64,000 nucleotides of DNA from Paenactinomyces guangxiensis (GTDB lineage: Bacteria > Bacillota > Bacilli > Thermoactinomycetales > Thermoactinomycetaceae): assembly GCF_016055185.1 (NCBI RefSeq), contig NZ_JAECVR010000007.1, forward strand, positions 1-64,000, in the 5' to 3' direction. Under the pieces are notes generated by a model. It searched no databases, had not been told where the DNA came from, and saw only the letters and a list, made by a program, of their open reading frames with translations. Made by a program: the position numbers and the translations under genes. Shown one piece after another: positions 26,271 through 36,257 of this stretch (positions are counted from its first letter, which is position 1; the number at the start of each line of letters is the position of its first letter).

Positions 26271-27127
26271 CAGGATTCCCCCCTACCCTCAAACAAAAGA
26301 TTATCTATTAAACGGGTTGAACCAAACCGGACGGCGACAGCAATAATGATTTTTTCATGAGTTAATGTGTGAAGGGGGTCCAGCGTTGGATAAGCGAGGG
26401 TCTCAACATATTCAATCCTGGCCAGTGGCTGGCTGCCAATCCGGTCACGTACATATTGATTGACCTCAGCAGCAGTCGTGAATTGCCCCTGTTGCAATTT
26501 TATTTTCACTTCCCGGAGAGCCTGGTTCAAAATCACAGCCTGCCTGCGTTCTTCATCTGAGAGATAAACATTGCGGGAGCTCATCGCCAGACCGTCTGAC
26601 TCTCTCATCGTCTCACAGGGAACAACCGTAACCGGAAAATGGAGATCTCTCACCATCTGTTCAATCACGGCCAGTTGCTGGGCGTCCTTTAAGCCAAAAT
26701 AAGCCCGGTTGGGCATAATGATATGAAACAGTTTGGTTACCACTGTGGCTACACCTTCAAAGTGGCCCGGTCTGGCCTTTCCGCAAAGCAGTTCTGTTAT
26801 TTTAGAGACTTTAACCTGTGTCAGCGGTTTTTCCGGATACATCTCATCAACCGACGGGTGAAAGAGAAAGTCTACCCCCACATCTCTTGCCAACGAAGCA
26901 TCTCTTTGCAGATCGCGGGGATAGCGATCCAAATCTTCACCCGGGCCAAATTGTAACGGATTGACAAAGATGGAAATGACGACGATATCACACTCTTGTC
27001 TCGCTCTTTTCATCAGGCTGAGGTGACCCTCATGCAAATAACCCATTGTGGGTACAAAACCAATCGTCTTCGTTCGGGCGGTATTTAATGCGCTTCTCAT
27101 TTCTGAAACAGTTTCAATGATTTTCAT
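26270..27127 (-). CDS. panC: Pantothenate synthetase
   Basis: The 285-aa enzyme joins pantoate and beta-alanine with ATP. Motifs are [36 protein letters not shown] and the KMSKS-like [13 protein letters not shown]. It overlaps panB by ATGA and is coupled to panD. Confidence 0.97.
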   Translation of the reverse strand: MKIIETVSEMRSALNTARTKTIGFVPTMGYLHEGHLSLMKRARQECDIVVISIFVNPLQFGPGEDLDRYPRDLQRDASLARDVGVDFLFHPSVDEMYPEKPLTQVKVSKITELLCGKARPGHFEGVATVVTKLFHIIMPNRAYFGLKDAQQLAVIEQMVRDLHFPVTVVPCETMRESDGLAMSSRNVYLSDEERRQAVILNQALREVKIKLQQGQFTTAAEVNQYVRDRIGSQPLARIEYVETLAYPTLDPLHTLTHEKIIIAVAVRFGSTRLIDNLLFEGRGES

Positions 27128-27993
27128 CCGTTTTGTTCTCCTTCTAAACCCCCGTATAACTGCTCAACCAATTCGGAAGACAGATGAGAAGCATGTCTTT
27201 GCTCAGGGAAGACACGCTGCTTCACTTCCTTAATATATGTTTCAATTCCCTGTAACATCGCTTTGCCGGCCTCTTGATATACCTTTACAAAAGAAGGGTG
27301 CCAATCGTTCCCGATGGAAAGTACATCGTGGAAAACCAGTACCTGTCCGTCACAAAAACGTCCTGCTCCAATTCCAATCACCGGGATGCTACATTTTTCA
27401 GATATAAGACCAGCCAATTCCTCAGGTACACACTCCAGCACCAGTGAAAAGATACCGGCTTCCTCCAGACGCTTTGCCTCATCGATAAGATGACGAGCCG
27501 TTTTTTGATCCTTCCCTTGAATCACGTAACCACCGATTTGATTGACCGATTGAGGAGTTAAACCGAGATGTCCCATCACAGGAATTCCCGCTGCTGCCAA
27601 TGTTTTTACATTGGACAGAATTTCTGAGCCACCCTCCATCTTCACCCCGTACGCACCCGCTTCTTGCATAAGGCGACCTGCCGCCCGAAGAACTTCATCG
27701 CTGGACAAATGGGCAGTCATAAACGGGAGATCTGCGACAACCATCGTGTTCTTCGTCCCCCGGACCACGGCTTTGGTATGATGAAGCATGTCATCCAGCG
27801 TAACCGGGATGGTTGAGTCATAACCCAGTACAACCATTCCCACTGAATCTCCAACCAAGATAATATCCGCCCCCGCCTGTTCCGCTATCTTAGCGGAAGG
27901 ATAGTCGTAGGCCGTGATCATCGCGATTGGCTCGTTCTCCTGTTTCAGCCTGGCCAGCGTTCGTGTCGTCACTTTTTTTCGAGATTCGCTCAT
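27124..27993 (-). CDS. panB: 3-methyl-2-oxobutanoate hydroxymethyltransferase
   Basis: The 289-aa enzyme makes ketopantoate from alpha-ketoisovalerate and methylene-THF, the first step of the pathway. MITAYDYPSAKIAEQAGADI, GDSVGMVVLG and GIGAGRFCDGQVLVFHD are family motifs. GGAGGG precedes ATG 27993. It is the first gene of panBCD. Confidence 0.97.
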   Translation of the reverse strand: MSESRKKVTTRTLARLKQENEPIAMITAYDYPSAKIAEQAGADIILVGDSVGMVVLGYDSTIPVTLDDMLHHTKAVVRGTKNTMVVADLPFMTAHLSSDEVLRAAGRLMQEAGAYGVKMEGGSEILSNVKTLAAAGIPVMGHLGLTPQSVNQIGGYVIQGKDQKTARHLIDEAKRLEEAGIFSLVLECVPEELAGLISEKCSIPVIGIGAGRFCDGQVLVFHDVLSIGNDWHPSFVKVYQEAGKAMLQGIETYIKEVKQRVFPEQRHASHLSSELVEQLYGGLEGEQNG

Positions 27994-28085
27994 TAGGAAC
28001 CCTCCTTCGTGATTAAGGGCCCTGGGTCAGAGAAAAAATAAACGCCTTTTCAGTCACTTTGGGACTAAATAGGCGCAGGTTTGGT

Positions 28086-28271
28086 ATGGTCATACCTATC
28101 CCTCTGTCTCCGTCCCAACGGCTCGAAGCAGATTTAACAAGATTATCGAAACAATTCATTAATCAAAAGGCAATAGTGCAGCTCTTGACAGATGCCGCCT
28201 ATTACCATTTAAGGGTACCGGAAATGGCAAGAAAAAGCAATCATTTTTCAATGCCAGTCAATATCGGCTGA
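28086..28271 (+). CDS. Small hypothetical protein, antisense to the birA end (tentative)
   Basis: An open frame of 61 codons from ATG 28086 (MVIPIPLSPSQRLEADLTRL) fills most of the 250-nt gap between panB and birA and overlaps the birA end by 24 nt. The composition is protein-like but the ribosome binding site is weak. It may be chance. Confidence 0.25.
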   Translation: MVIPIPLSPSQRLEADLTRLSKQFINQKAIVQLLTDAAYYHLRVPEMARKSNHFSMPVNIG

Positions 28272-29225
28272 GTAGACGGGAACCATCCCCCGTTCTGTCC
28301 GGATCAGTAAAGCGCCATGTTCATTCAAACACTCAGCAACCCCTGTAATCGCAACTTGATGGGTATGGGCCGTAATCGTTTTCCCCAGCATACCCGCTGC
28401 TTGTTCCCATTTTTTTTGAATGGCCGGGAAACCGTACTGTAAGTAATTCTGATAAAAATCTTCCAATTCTTCCAAAATGGCAGCAATCAAGGTAGCCCGA
28501 TGAATCGTACCACCTAATTCTATCGCCAGCGAAGTTGCAATTGACCTCAGCTCTGTCGGCCAGTGGTCACCCGTGGTATTGACGTTGATACCGATTCCGA
28601 CGATGATGTAATGGATACGATCCTGCTCTCCCCTGAGTTCAGTCAGTATCCCGCATACCTTTTTCCCTTGGATCATCAGATCGTTGGGCCACTTAATCTG
28701 GACTGGCAGCCCTGTTACCCGTTCAATCCCCCGGTGAACCCCGACAGAAGCCAGCAAAGTGAGTTGAGAAGCTTCCGGAAGAGAAATGGGAGGCCTCAGG
28801 ATCAAACTCATCCAGATTCCCGTTTGTGGGGGAGAATGCCAGAGTCGTCCCATCCTCCCCCTCCCTTCTACCTGTTCCTCTGCAATGACGACTGCTCCCT
28901 CCGGTGCCCCTTCTCTGGCCCACTGATGAGCCAATATTTGCGTCGATGGAGTAGAATATTCATAACGTAAATGCCGACCAAAAGATTTCGTCTGCAGATG
29001 GGGAGACAATTCCTCAGGTGCCACGCGATCCGGACGATAAACAAGCCGGTATCCGTTTCGCGGTTGGGCTTCAATTTCATATCCCTGTTGCCGCAACTCT
29101 TCAATATGCTTCCAGATTGCAGCACGGCTGCATCCGACTTTTCGGCTGATTTCCTCTCCGGACAGGTAGTGGGGTTGATTTTGGACTAAAACGCTGATTA
29201 ATTCATTGCGAATGGTTTGCCCCAA
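28248..29225 (-). CDS. birA: Biotin-protein ligase and biotin repressor
   Basis: The 325-aa bifunctional protein has an N-terminal winged helix (CSRAAIWKHIEELRQQGYEI), a ligase domain (GRGRMGRLWHSP, IKWPNDLM, GIGINVN) and a C-terminal SH3-like domain. It attaches biotin to carboxylases and represses biotin genes. It overlaps the cca end by 23 nt, as in the Bacillus gene order. Confidence 0.96.
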   Translation of the reverse strand: MGQTIRNELISVLVQNQPHYLSGEEISRKVGCSRAAIWKHIEELRQQGYEIEAQPRNGYRLVYRPDRVAPEELSPHLQTKSFGRHLRYEYSTPSTQILAHQWAREGAPEGAVVIAEEQVEGRGRMGRLWHSPPQTGIWMSLILRPPISLPEASQLTLLASVGVHRGIERVTGLPVQIKWPNDLMIQGKKVCGILTELRGEQDRIHYIIVGIGINVNTTGDHWPTELRSIATSLAIELGGTIHRATLIAAILEELEDFYQNYLQYGFPAIQKKWEQAAGMLGKTITAHTHQVAITGVAECLNEHGALLIRTERGMVPVYSADIDWH

Positions 29226-30432
29226 AATAGCATCCTTCCTTTAACAAAACATTCTTTTGGTTGGGCAGTTGCCCTAAAGCAACCTTTTCCAGCAAATAGG
29301 CAAGGGTCTTTTTGACCCAGGGACCTGCCGGCTGTTGACAGTGTTCAACCAGCTCTTTTCCGCTAATATCAAGTTCTCTCACCTGTGTCACCGGCATCTC
29401 GTCCCACCATTTCTGTAATTGTTTATCAAGGAAAACATCTGCCGGCAACCTTCTTAACAACTTTGCCAACCCGCTTGCCTTCAAGACGTTTGTCAGCCCT
29501 TCTGTTAACAAAAGCCGTTTTGCTGTTGTCTCCGTCAGGCTTTTCCACTCTGCTCCCAAACGAAAGCAAGAGGTGATAGCAGCAATATCTGTATTGGATA
29601 AACGAAACTCCCGCAAGCGTGATTGGGCGTTATCTGAAGACACTCCGCAACAGAAAAGTAAATAAGCCCACCGAATGATTCGGTCATCTGTCCAATCCAT
29701 TGGAGCCAGCTGATCCGGTCCGGGGACGTCTTGGATTTTCCAGTTGTTAAAAGGGGGCAGTGAATATATCAGCCCGCATGTAAACAAGATCCCGATGCCC
29801 TTGGAAGCCCGGCGCGCTTTCCACATCTTTTCCAATTCAGCCGTGACCCGTTCCACTGACAGATAAACACATTGTTGTTTACACTTCAAAAGTGCCAGTT
29901 CCGTTTGTTTATCCAATTCAAAATCAAATTGGGCAACAAAACGGGCAGCCCGCACCATACGCAGGGGATCTTCATGAAAGCGTTCCACAGGATTGCCGAC
30001 CGTTCTCACCTTTTTGTCGTTCAAGTCTTCAATCCCGGAAAAATAGTCGTAAATGCGTCCATGGCGGTCCTGAGCCATGGCATTAATTGTAAAGTCACGC
30101 CGGGCCAGATCTTGTTTGAGTGAGGAAACAAACTTCACGCGACCGGGACGGCGATGGTCCTGATAGTCCGACTCAATCCGGAATGTAGTCACCTCAACTG
30201 AAGTTTGATCTTGCAGCACTGTAACCGTACCATGTTTGATACCGGTTGGAACGGTGTGGGCAAAAATCGCTTCAACCTGCTCAGGCCTGGCACTGGTGGC
30301 CACATCGTAATCCTGCGGCGTTTTCTTTAACACATAATCCCGGACACATCCCCCGACCAAATAGGCTTCAAAGCCCTCTTTTTCCAATGACTCAATGACG
30401 CGGATCGCCGCCCGGCGTCTCTCATCATTCAT
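29203..30432 (-). CDS. cca: CCA-adding tRNA nucleotidyltransferase
   Basis: The 409-aa enzyme builds or repairs the tRNA CCA end. Motifs are YLVGGCVRDYVL, QDYDVATSARPE, RRDFTINAMAQD and EDPLRMVRAARF. ATG 30432 is chosen, with CAGGTGG upstream; it overlaps the bshA end by 8 nt. Confidence 0.95.
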   Translation of the reverse strand: MNDERRRAAIRVIESLEKEGFEAYLVGGCVRDYVLKKTPQDYDVATSARPEQVEAIFAHTVPTGIKHGTVTVLQDQTSVEVTTFRIESDYQDHRRPGRVKFVSSLKQDLARRDFTINAMAQDRHGRIYDYFSGIEDLNDKKVRTVGNPVERFHEDPLRMVRAARFVAQFDFELDKQTELALLKCKQQCVYLSVERVTAELEKMWKARRASKGIGILFTCGLIYSLPPFNNWKIQDVPGPDQLAPMDWTDDRIIRWAYLLFCCGVSSDNAQSRLREFRLSNTDIAAITSCFRLGAEWKSLTETTAKRLLLTEGLTNVLKASGLAKLLRRLPADVFLDKQLQKWWDEMPVTQVRELDISGKELVEHCQQPAGPWVKKTLAYLLEKVALGQLPNQKNVLLKEGCYFGANHSQ

Positions 30433-31564
30433 GACTGCCACCTGTTTTATTCCTGATAACCCGGTCGTACACAGCTTCATATTGTGCGGCTATTTGTTCT
30501 CCCGAGAAAGTGGTTTTAACTCTCTCAATCCCTGCCTGTGCAAATGCTTGATAGAGGGAATCATCCTGTAAGAGACAAATCGCATATTGAGCCATTCCCT
30601 CTACATCACCGGCCTCAGACAAAAAACCGGTTCGGCCATGTTCAATCACTTCAGGCAACCCGCCGGCATTTGAGGAGATCGCAGGCACACCACAGGCCAT
30701 TGCTTCCAGGGCGACCAGTCCGAAGCTTTCTTTTTCCGAGGGGAGAAGAAGGAGATCTGCAAGTGAAATCAGTTGTGAAACCTCATCCTGTTTTCCAAGA
30801 AAGATCACTTTGGAAGTAAGCCCCAGCTCTTCGACTCGTTCAATGATCTTCGGCATCTCCGGGCCCTCCCCTACCAAAAGCAGACGGCAAGGAATTTTCT
30901 CCTGTACCCTGGCAAAGATGGCAATTACATCCTCAGGTCGTTTGACAGGCCGAAAATTAGAGATGTGTAACAGCAGCTTTTCGTCGGGATCAATATATTT
31001 AGAGCGCAGATAAGAAACATCGCGGGGATAATAAACCCTTGTATCTACAAAATTATAGATTCGTTCAATGTGTCTGTCTACGCAGAATAAATCACGGGTT
31101 TGCTTTGCCAGACTCTCCGATACAGCCGTTACGGCATCACTTTTTTGGATACCAAAACAGATCACATCCCGGAGAGACGGATCTTCACCCAAAACGGTGA
31201 TATCTGTACCATGCAGAGTGGTCACTACTTTTAATTGATCGCCGATCATCTGTTTGGCAAGAACCGCTGCGATGGCGTGTGGAACCGCATAATGGACATG
31301 CAACAGGTCCAATTGGTGTGCCTTGGCGACTTGAGCCATTCGGCTGGCTAACGCCAGATCATACGGAGGGTACTTAAAAACAGCATAGCGGTTGGCCTCT
31401 ACCCCGTGGTAACGAATATTTTGATGAAACCGTCCCAACCGAAAAGGCATATCATAAGTAATGAAGTGGATCTCATGTCCTCTTTCTGCCAACAGCTTGC
31501 CCAATTCTGTTGCGACAACTCCCGAACCGCCATGGGTCGGGTAACAAGTAATTCCTATTCGCAT
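30425..31564 (-). CDS. bshA: N-acetyl-alpha-D-glucosaminyl L-malate synthase
   Basis: The 379-aa GT4 glycosyltransferase does the first step of bacillithiol synthesis (UDP-GlcNAc plus malate). ITCYPTHGGSGVVATELGKL, LHGTDITVLGEDPS and EKESFGLVALEAMACGVPAI are typical. It stands next to bshB1, as in Bacillus (ypjH-ypjG). Confidence 0.95.
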   Translation of the reverse strand: MRIGITCYPTHGGSGVVATELGKLLAERGHEIHFITYDMPFRLGRFHQNIRYHGVEANRYAVFKYPPYDLALASRMAQVAKAHQLDLLHVHYAVPHAIAAVLAKQMIGDQLKVVTTLHGTDITVLGEDPSLRDVICFGIQKSDAVTAVSESLAKQTRDLFCVDRHIERIYNFVDTRVYYPRDVSYLRSKYIDPDEKLLLHISNFRPVKRPEDVIAIFARVQEKIPCRLLLVGEGPEMPKIIERVEELGLTSKVIFLGKQDEVSQLISLADLLLLPSEKESFGLVALEAMACGVPAISSNAGGLPEVIEHGRTGFLSEAGDVEGMAQYAICLLQDDSLYQAFAQAGIERVKTTFSGEQIAAQYEAVYDRVIRNKTGGSHE

Positions 31565-31585
31565 CGAGACCCCCCCGATTATACT

Positions 31586-32305
31586 CTACTTCAATGGTAA
31601 CAAATACGATTGTTTCATGGGGCGCGGACTTACCAATGCTTCTCCATAAAGCACTCCTATTTGATGACCCCAGAGTTGATCCCGCCCACGGATCATGGAA
31701 AGGTAGGAAGGACTGTTTAGTGGAGTATCCACCTCTCCCTCCTCACGGAGAAACTGACTTTTGTAAGCGAGCACACCTTCCATTTTCGTTTCATATACAT
31801 CACTGATATCCACAATAAGGTCAGCCTGATAAATATCGTTAATAAAATAATGATACAGCTGAGTGACGCGATGTGGCGGTTCCCCGCCGGGCACCTTTTT
31901 CCGGCGAATTCCCGCGTCAAAGACCGCTTCTTTCACCAGTTTGCTGCAGGCTACATGATCCGGATGGCGGTCCTCCCAGTACGGGGCGAGTACCACTTTC
32001 GGTTTCAGTTCACGAATCACTTGGGTTATCTTTAAGATTTGCTCTGCGGTTCCTGTTAAGCCGCGGTCAGGAAATCCAAGGCATAGTTGCTGGCTGACCC
32101 CTAAAATTTCCGCCGCTTGCCGGGATTCATTCCGACGCTGTTCAACCGTTCCGTTTGAGGAAAGCTCCGCTTCGGTCAAGTTGCAAATCGCTGTGGTAAA
32201 TCCCGCGGCTGCATGTTTCGCTAAGATTCCGCCGGCACCGATCTCTACATCATCGGGATGCGCTCCAAATGCCAACAGGTGGACAGGAGTTGGTTGATTC
32301 TTCAC
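31586..32305 (-). CDS. bshB1: Bacillithiol biosynthesis deacetylase
   Basis: The 239-aa zinc deacetylase of the LmbE family removes acetyl from GlcNAc-malate. Metal motif AFGAHPDDVEIGAGG, then DRHPDHVACSKLV. GTG 32305 follows AAAGAGGG; an upstream TTG at 32326 has no site. It is the second step of bacillithiol synthesis, next to bshA. Confidence 0.93.
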   Translation of the reverse strand: MKNQPTPVHLLAFGAHPDDVEIGAGGILAKHAAAGFTTAICNLTEAELSSNGTVEQRRNESRQAAEILGVSQQLCLGFPDRGLTGTAEQILKITQVIRELKPKVVLAPYWEDRHPDHVACSKLVKEAVFDAGIRRKKVPGGEPPHRVTQLYHYFINDIYQADLIVDISDVYETKMEGVLAYKSQFLREEGEVDTPLNSPSYLSMIRGRDQLWGHQIGVLYGEALVSPRPMKQSYLLPLK

Positions 32306-32405
32306 CACAAACCCTCTTTTCCGCAAATGATTTCAGATACAATGTGTAAAGCTTTTTTCTTCGTTGCGATATTAAAAAAACATGTTTCCAAACATCATCT
32401 GCTTA

Positions 32406-32807
32406 TCACTTCTTTTGAATGATAGACCTCCAGGAAAGCTCCCCCTGATCAATCGCCCGTATCAAAATTTCAGCAGTCGCCATATTAGTGGCCACCGGGA
32501 TATTATGTACATCAGCAAGCCGTAACAAAGCCAGGATATCCGGTTCATGCGGCTGAGGGGTCAACGGATCCCGGAAAAATACGATCAAATCCATCTCATT
32601 TTGCGCAACAAGTGCCCCTATCTGCTGATCTCCGCCCAGTGGGCCCGATAAAAAGCGGTGAACCTCAAGGCCCGTCGCCTCCATAATCCTGATTCCCGTT
32701 GTTCCGGTCGCATATAACCGGTGAAATCTGAGTAAGGGTTCATAAGCCATGGCGAATTGGACCATCCGCTCTTTTCTTTTGTCATGTGCAATCAAGGCTA
32801 TATTCAC
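32406..32807 (-). CDS. mgsA: Methylglyoxal synthase
   Basis: The 133-aa enzyme turns dihydroxyacetone phosphate into methylglyoxal. [52 protein letters not shown] and [20 protein letters not shown] are family motifs. It overlaps the upstream desulfhydrase gene by ATGA. Bacillithiol, made by the next genes, helps detoxify methylglyoxal. Confidence 0.96.
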   Translation of the reverse strand: MNIALIAHDKRKERMVQFAMAYEPLLRFHRLYATGTTGIRIMEATGLEVHRFLSGPLGGDQQIGALVAQNEMDLIVFFRDPLTPQPHEPDILALLRLADVHNIPVATNMATAEILIRAIDQGELSWRSIIQKK

Positions 32808-33802
32808 TTCTCTTCACCCCGGAGGAAAGAGTTGGCATGGGTAAATAGTGCCGGTGTACCGCCGGTATGCCAGAACAGGATATGCTTTTTTCCCGCCTTC
32901 CCGAGTCGCACCTGATCCATAAGCCCTGCCAGTGCTTTACCCGTATAGATCGGATCTGTAAACAATCCTTCCGCTTCTGCGAGAGAGTGGATTGCTTCAT
33001 TTCCCTGTTCTGAGGGAACTCCGTATTTGCGGCCGATATATTGGTCTAAAATATGAATAGAAGAGCTTGGGACTTCCTGACCCTGCTTGATGGTTTTCAT
33101 TAATTGGCTGGATAAACCGGCCACTTCCGATTTCAAGATTTCGCTTGCTTGCCACACACTTACACCGATGATCCGGGAAGGGGAGCGAGAAAGTGTATGC
33201 CCTGTTAGCAGCCCCGCCAGTGTCCCCCCTGTTCCGACAGCAACATAAATCTCGTCAAACGGCGGAATCTCTGCTCTTTCTCTTTGTGATTCCAGTTCCT
33301 GCCATGCTTTGAGATAACCGTAATCCCCGATGCTGGTTGACCCTCCCACCGGAATAATATAAGGTTTTCGTCCCAGGTTGCGCGCTTCCTCCGCTTTTTC
33401 CTCCATCGCCCGCAGCAACCCGTCCGAACCGTACTGGCCAGTGAGGAACAGCCTCGCGTTTAATAATTGATCAAGCAGTAAATTTCCTTGTATCTCTCCC
33501 AGTCGCTTTCCGGCGAAACAGAGCCATGTTTCCAGACCCGCCCGATTAGCGGCAGCTGCTGTTAAGCGGGCGTGATTGGATTGAGGGCTGCCACCAGTGA
33601 TAATCAAATCACATCCTTCCTTCAGCGCCCGTCCAAGCAAAAACTCAAGCTTTCTCAGCTTGTTGCCGCCAAATGCAATTCCCGTTAAGTCATCACGTTT
33701 GATCCAACAACTGGCAACACCCAGCTTTTCAGCAAATCGGTGAAGTGGCTGCAGCGGAGTTTCTCCCCAGAGAATGGGGAAACGAGGAAATGATGAGCAC
33801 AC
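32804..33802 (-). CDS. D-cysteine desulfhydrase / ACC deaminase family PLP enzyme
   Basis: The 332-aa fold-type II PLP enzyme has the lysine in [13 protein letters not shown], the phosphate loop in [19 protein letters not shown] and the end motif HTGGTPALF. Family members remove sulfide and ammonia from D-cysteine or deaminate ACC; the former fits better here. It is coupled to mgsA by ATGA and placed between dapB and mgsA, a spot with no gene in the Bacillus subtilis order. Confidence 0.8.
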   Translation of the reverse strand: MCSSFPRFPILWGETPLQPLHRFAEKLGVASCWIKRDDLTGIAFGGNKLRKLEFLLGRALKEGCDLIITGGSPQSNHARLTAAAANRAGLETWLCFAGKRLGEIQGNLLLDQLLNARLFLTGQYGSDGLLRAMEEKAEEARNLGRKPYIIPVGGSTSIGDYGYLKAWQELESQRERAEIPPFDEIYVAVGTGGTLAGLLTGHTLSRSPSRIIGVSVWQASEILKSEVAGLSSQLMKTIKQGQEVPSSSIHILDQYIGRKYGVPSEQGNEAIHSLAEAEGLFTDPIYTGKALAGLMDQVRLGKAGKKHILFWHTGGTPALFTHANSFLRGEEK

Positions 33803-33930
33803 CGTTCATTCTCCTTTTTATACATTGCGAGCGGGTGGATGGCCGCTCGCTTTGTTCCATTATCCACTTTCTCTAACGCACATTGATTCTGCTTTTTGAA
33901 AAACTGAATCATACTAGTGCGAAGAATTGT

Positions 33931-34731
33931 TCACAAGTCTAAGATATTTTCCAGCCCGTAAACGAGGTGATCCAACTCCAGAACTTTTTCAATCGCCAGT
34001 TTCACGCCGGGCATAAATGACTCACGATTTAAAGAATCATGGCGAATCGTCAGCAATTGACCAGGGCCTCCGAATAGCACCTCCTGGTGAGCCACAAGCC
34101 CCGGGAGCCGGACACTGTGAACGCGGAACCCTTGATAATAAGCTCCTCTGGCTCCATCCAGAACCTCTTCTTCTCCCTGATGCCCTTGTTTAAATTCATG
34201 CCTGTTTTCCGCGATTAACTCTGCCGTTTTCATCGCTGTTCCCGATGGGGCATCCAGTTTACGGTCATGGTGTGACTCGATGATTTCCACATGGGGAAGA
34301 TATTTCGCCGCCTGTCCGGCAAATACCATCATCAATACGGCTCCAATAGCAAAATTGGGGGCAATAATCGCGCCGCTCCCCCGCTCGCGGCATAACTGCT
34401 CCAATTCTTTGATGTCACGCTCGGACAGGCCGCTGGTGCCAACAACCGGGCGAACCCCGGCCTGAACCGCCAATTCGACATGTTCTTTGACTGATTGAGG
34501 GGTGGTAAAATCGACCAGCACCTCTGCATCATGCTTCGCAAGCGCTTCTTCCACCGAACCGGTAAAAGCGACTTCAAGAGGACCAAAACCGATCACTTCG
34601 CCGATATCCCGCCCTTTTTGCGACCTTGACACTCCGCCCGCCAATGTAAAATGGTCATTTTGTTGAATCATCTTCACAACTTCCCGGCCCATTCGCCCGT
34701 TGGCTCCGGCTACAATGATACGAATGCTCAT
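33931..34731 (-). CDS. dapB: 4-hydroxy-tetrahydrodipicolinate reductase
   Basis: The 266-aa enzyme of lysine, diaminopimelate and dipicolinate synthesis has VAGANGRMGREVVKM (nucleotide binding), VDFTTPQSV, GTSGLSERD, APNFAIGAVLMM and ESHHDRKLDAPSGTA (catalytic His and Lys). Length is normal. Confidence 0.97.
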   Translation of the reverse strand: MSIRIIVAGANGRMGREVVKMIQQNDHFTLAGGVSRSQKGRDIGEVIGFGPLEVAFTGSVEEALAKHDAEVLVDFTTPQSVKEHVELAVQAGVRPVVGTSGLSERDIKELEQLCRERGSGAIIAPNFAIGAVLMMVFAGQAAKYLPHVEIIESHHDRKLDAPSGTAMKTAELIAENRHEFKQGHQGEEEVLDGARGAYYQGFRVHSVRLPGLVAHQEVLFGGPGQLLTIRHDSLNRESFMPGVKLAIEKVLELDHLVYGLENILDL

Positions 34732-34769
34732 GATGTAAACTCTCCTCTTTCTATGTAAGCTTCAAACCC

Positions 34770-35108
34770 CTATTTTGATTCTCTTCGGGTCCAACGGTTG
34801 GCATCCCGGGAACCATACTTGTCCATCACTTCATTATAGGCTTGTTCCAGATCAATATTTAATGAGTTAGCAAAACAGGTCACGATAAAAAGAATGTCTC
34901 CCAGTTCATTGGCGATCGTATTTTCTTTTTCTCCCGGTTTCTTCGGTTTTTCGCCATACTGGTGATTCACTTCGCGCGCCAGTTCACCCACCTCTTCCGT
35001 CATGCGGGCAAGCATTGACAGCGGGTGAAAATACCCTTCTTTAAACTGACTGATATACTGATCAACCTCTTGCTGAACTTCTTTCAAAGTTTTTCCTGAC
35101 ACAGCCAT
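34770..35108 (-). CDS. ypjD: MazG-like nucleotide pyrophosphohydrolase
   Basis: The 112-aa MazG-type enzyme has the EEVGELAREV metal motif and NELGDILFIVTCFAN, where ExxE and ExxD bind Mg. It probably hydrolyses aberrant NTPs. It heads the dapB cluster as in Bacillus. ATG 35108 is close to GGGAGG; GTG 35102 has better spacing. Confidence 0.9.
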   Translation of the reverse strand: MAVSGKTLKEVQQEVDQYISQFKEGYFHPLSMLARMTEEVGELAREVNHQYGEKPKKPGEKENTIANELGDILFIVTCFANSLNIDLEQAYNEVMDKYGSRDANRWTRRESK

Positions 35109-35238
35109 CAACCTCCCGGTTCTCTCTCATGTTACCTGATAACATGCACGAACTCAACGCCCATGAATTGAAGATCTTGTTAGGGGAATGTATAATATAG
35201 CGGGATTTGAATAGTCGTTTAGAAGAGGCGAGGCCAAA

Positions 35239-36117
35239 ATGAAAAAAAACATTTATATTCACACCAAAAATATCATTATCATCTTTCTTGGAGCATTTAT
35301 ATTCGCATTTGGCATTAACTATTTTGCTATTCCAAACCAATTGGCAGAGGGGGGTTTTACAGGAATTACCCTGCTGCTCTATTATCTTTTTAAATGGTCA
35401 CCCGGGATTGTTCTCTTTATTCTTAATATCCCGCTTCTATTCGTCGGATATAAAGTGTTTGGAAAACGAACCTTCATTTATACGATCATTGGAATTGCTG
35501 CCGTCTCCCTTATGCTGGAAGTGACAAAAGGATGGGGAGGCCCTCAGAACGACCGGCTGCTCGCCGCCCTCTACACGGGTGTACTGGTGGGAATTGGATT
35601 GGGCCTGATCTTCCGTGTCGGCGGAACCACCGGCGGCGTCGATATTATCGCTCGCCTGGTGAATAAATATTTTGACTGGAGCATTGGTCGAACTATGTTC
35701 TTGTTTGACCTTGGGATCATTTTGTCATCGGTTTTCATCATTACAGTAAACAAAGCGATGTATACACTCGTGGCCGTCTTTATCAGTGCCCGGGTGGTTG
35801 ATTTTGTTGTTGAAGGGATAAACGCTTCCAAAGCTGCCACCATTATTTCCGGTGCTGCCAATGAATTGGCAAAAACCATTACCGAGAAAATGGACCGGGG
35901 AGTTACGCTGTTAAAAGGAAAAGGCGGATATACCGGACAGGAGAGGGAGATTCTTTACGTCGTTCTGGCCCCGAATGAGATGCCGAAATTGAAACACATC
36001 GTTAACCAACTGGACCCCCATGCATTTGTGGTCGTCCATGATGCCCGTGATGTACTGGGTGCAGGCTTTTCGTATGAAAAAGTGTACGAGAATCGTGTCA
36101 TAAAAAACAAAGGCTAA
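35239..36117 (+). CDS. YitT-family membrane protein
   Basis: The 292-aa protein has five to six membrane helices in its first 200 residues (YitT_membrane, DUF161) and a C-terminal DUF2179 domain (about 205-285, GVTLLKGKGGYTGQEREILY). The GGTTGGVDIIARLVNKY stretch is typical. Its role is unknown; it lies next to the ypjD cluster as ypjC does in Bacillus. A terminator follows at 36129-36165. Confidence 0.88.
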   Translation: MKKNIYIHTKNIIIIFLGAFIFAFGINYFAIPNQLAEGGFTGITLLLYYLFKWSPGIVLFILNIPLLFVGYKVFGKRTFIYTIIGIAAVSLMLEVTKGWGGPQNDRLLAALYTGVLVGIGLGLIFRVGGTTGGVDIIARLVNKYFDWSIGRTMFLFDLGIILSSVFIITVNKAMYTLVAVFISARVVDFVVEGINASKAATIISGAANELAKTITEKMDRGVTLLKGKGGYTGQEREILYVVLAPNEMPKLKHIVNQLDPHAFVVVHDARDVLGAGFSYEKVYENRVIKNKG

Positions 36118-36128
36118 ACAAAAAATAA

Positions 36129-36165
36129 ACCCGGTCCTCACATCCTCAGGACACTGGGTTTGTTT
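36129..36165 (+). terminator. Terminator after the YitT gene
   Basis: AAACCCGGTCCT pairs with AGGACACTGGGTTT (small internal mismatch) and is followed by GTTTTTTCC. Confidence 0.75.
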
Positions 36166-36257
36166 TTTCCACATTTTTTACAAAAAAAGCGCTTTATTAA
36201 ACTAAGAGAGATACTCCGGCACAAACTATCTGCCACAAGCTTGCAGACTTTACCTGG

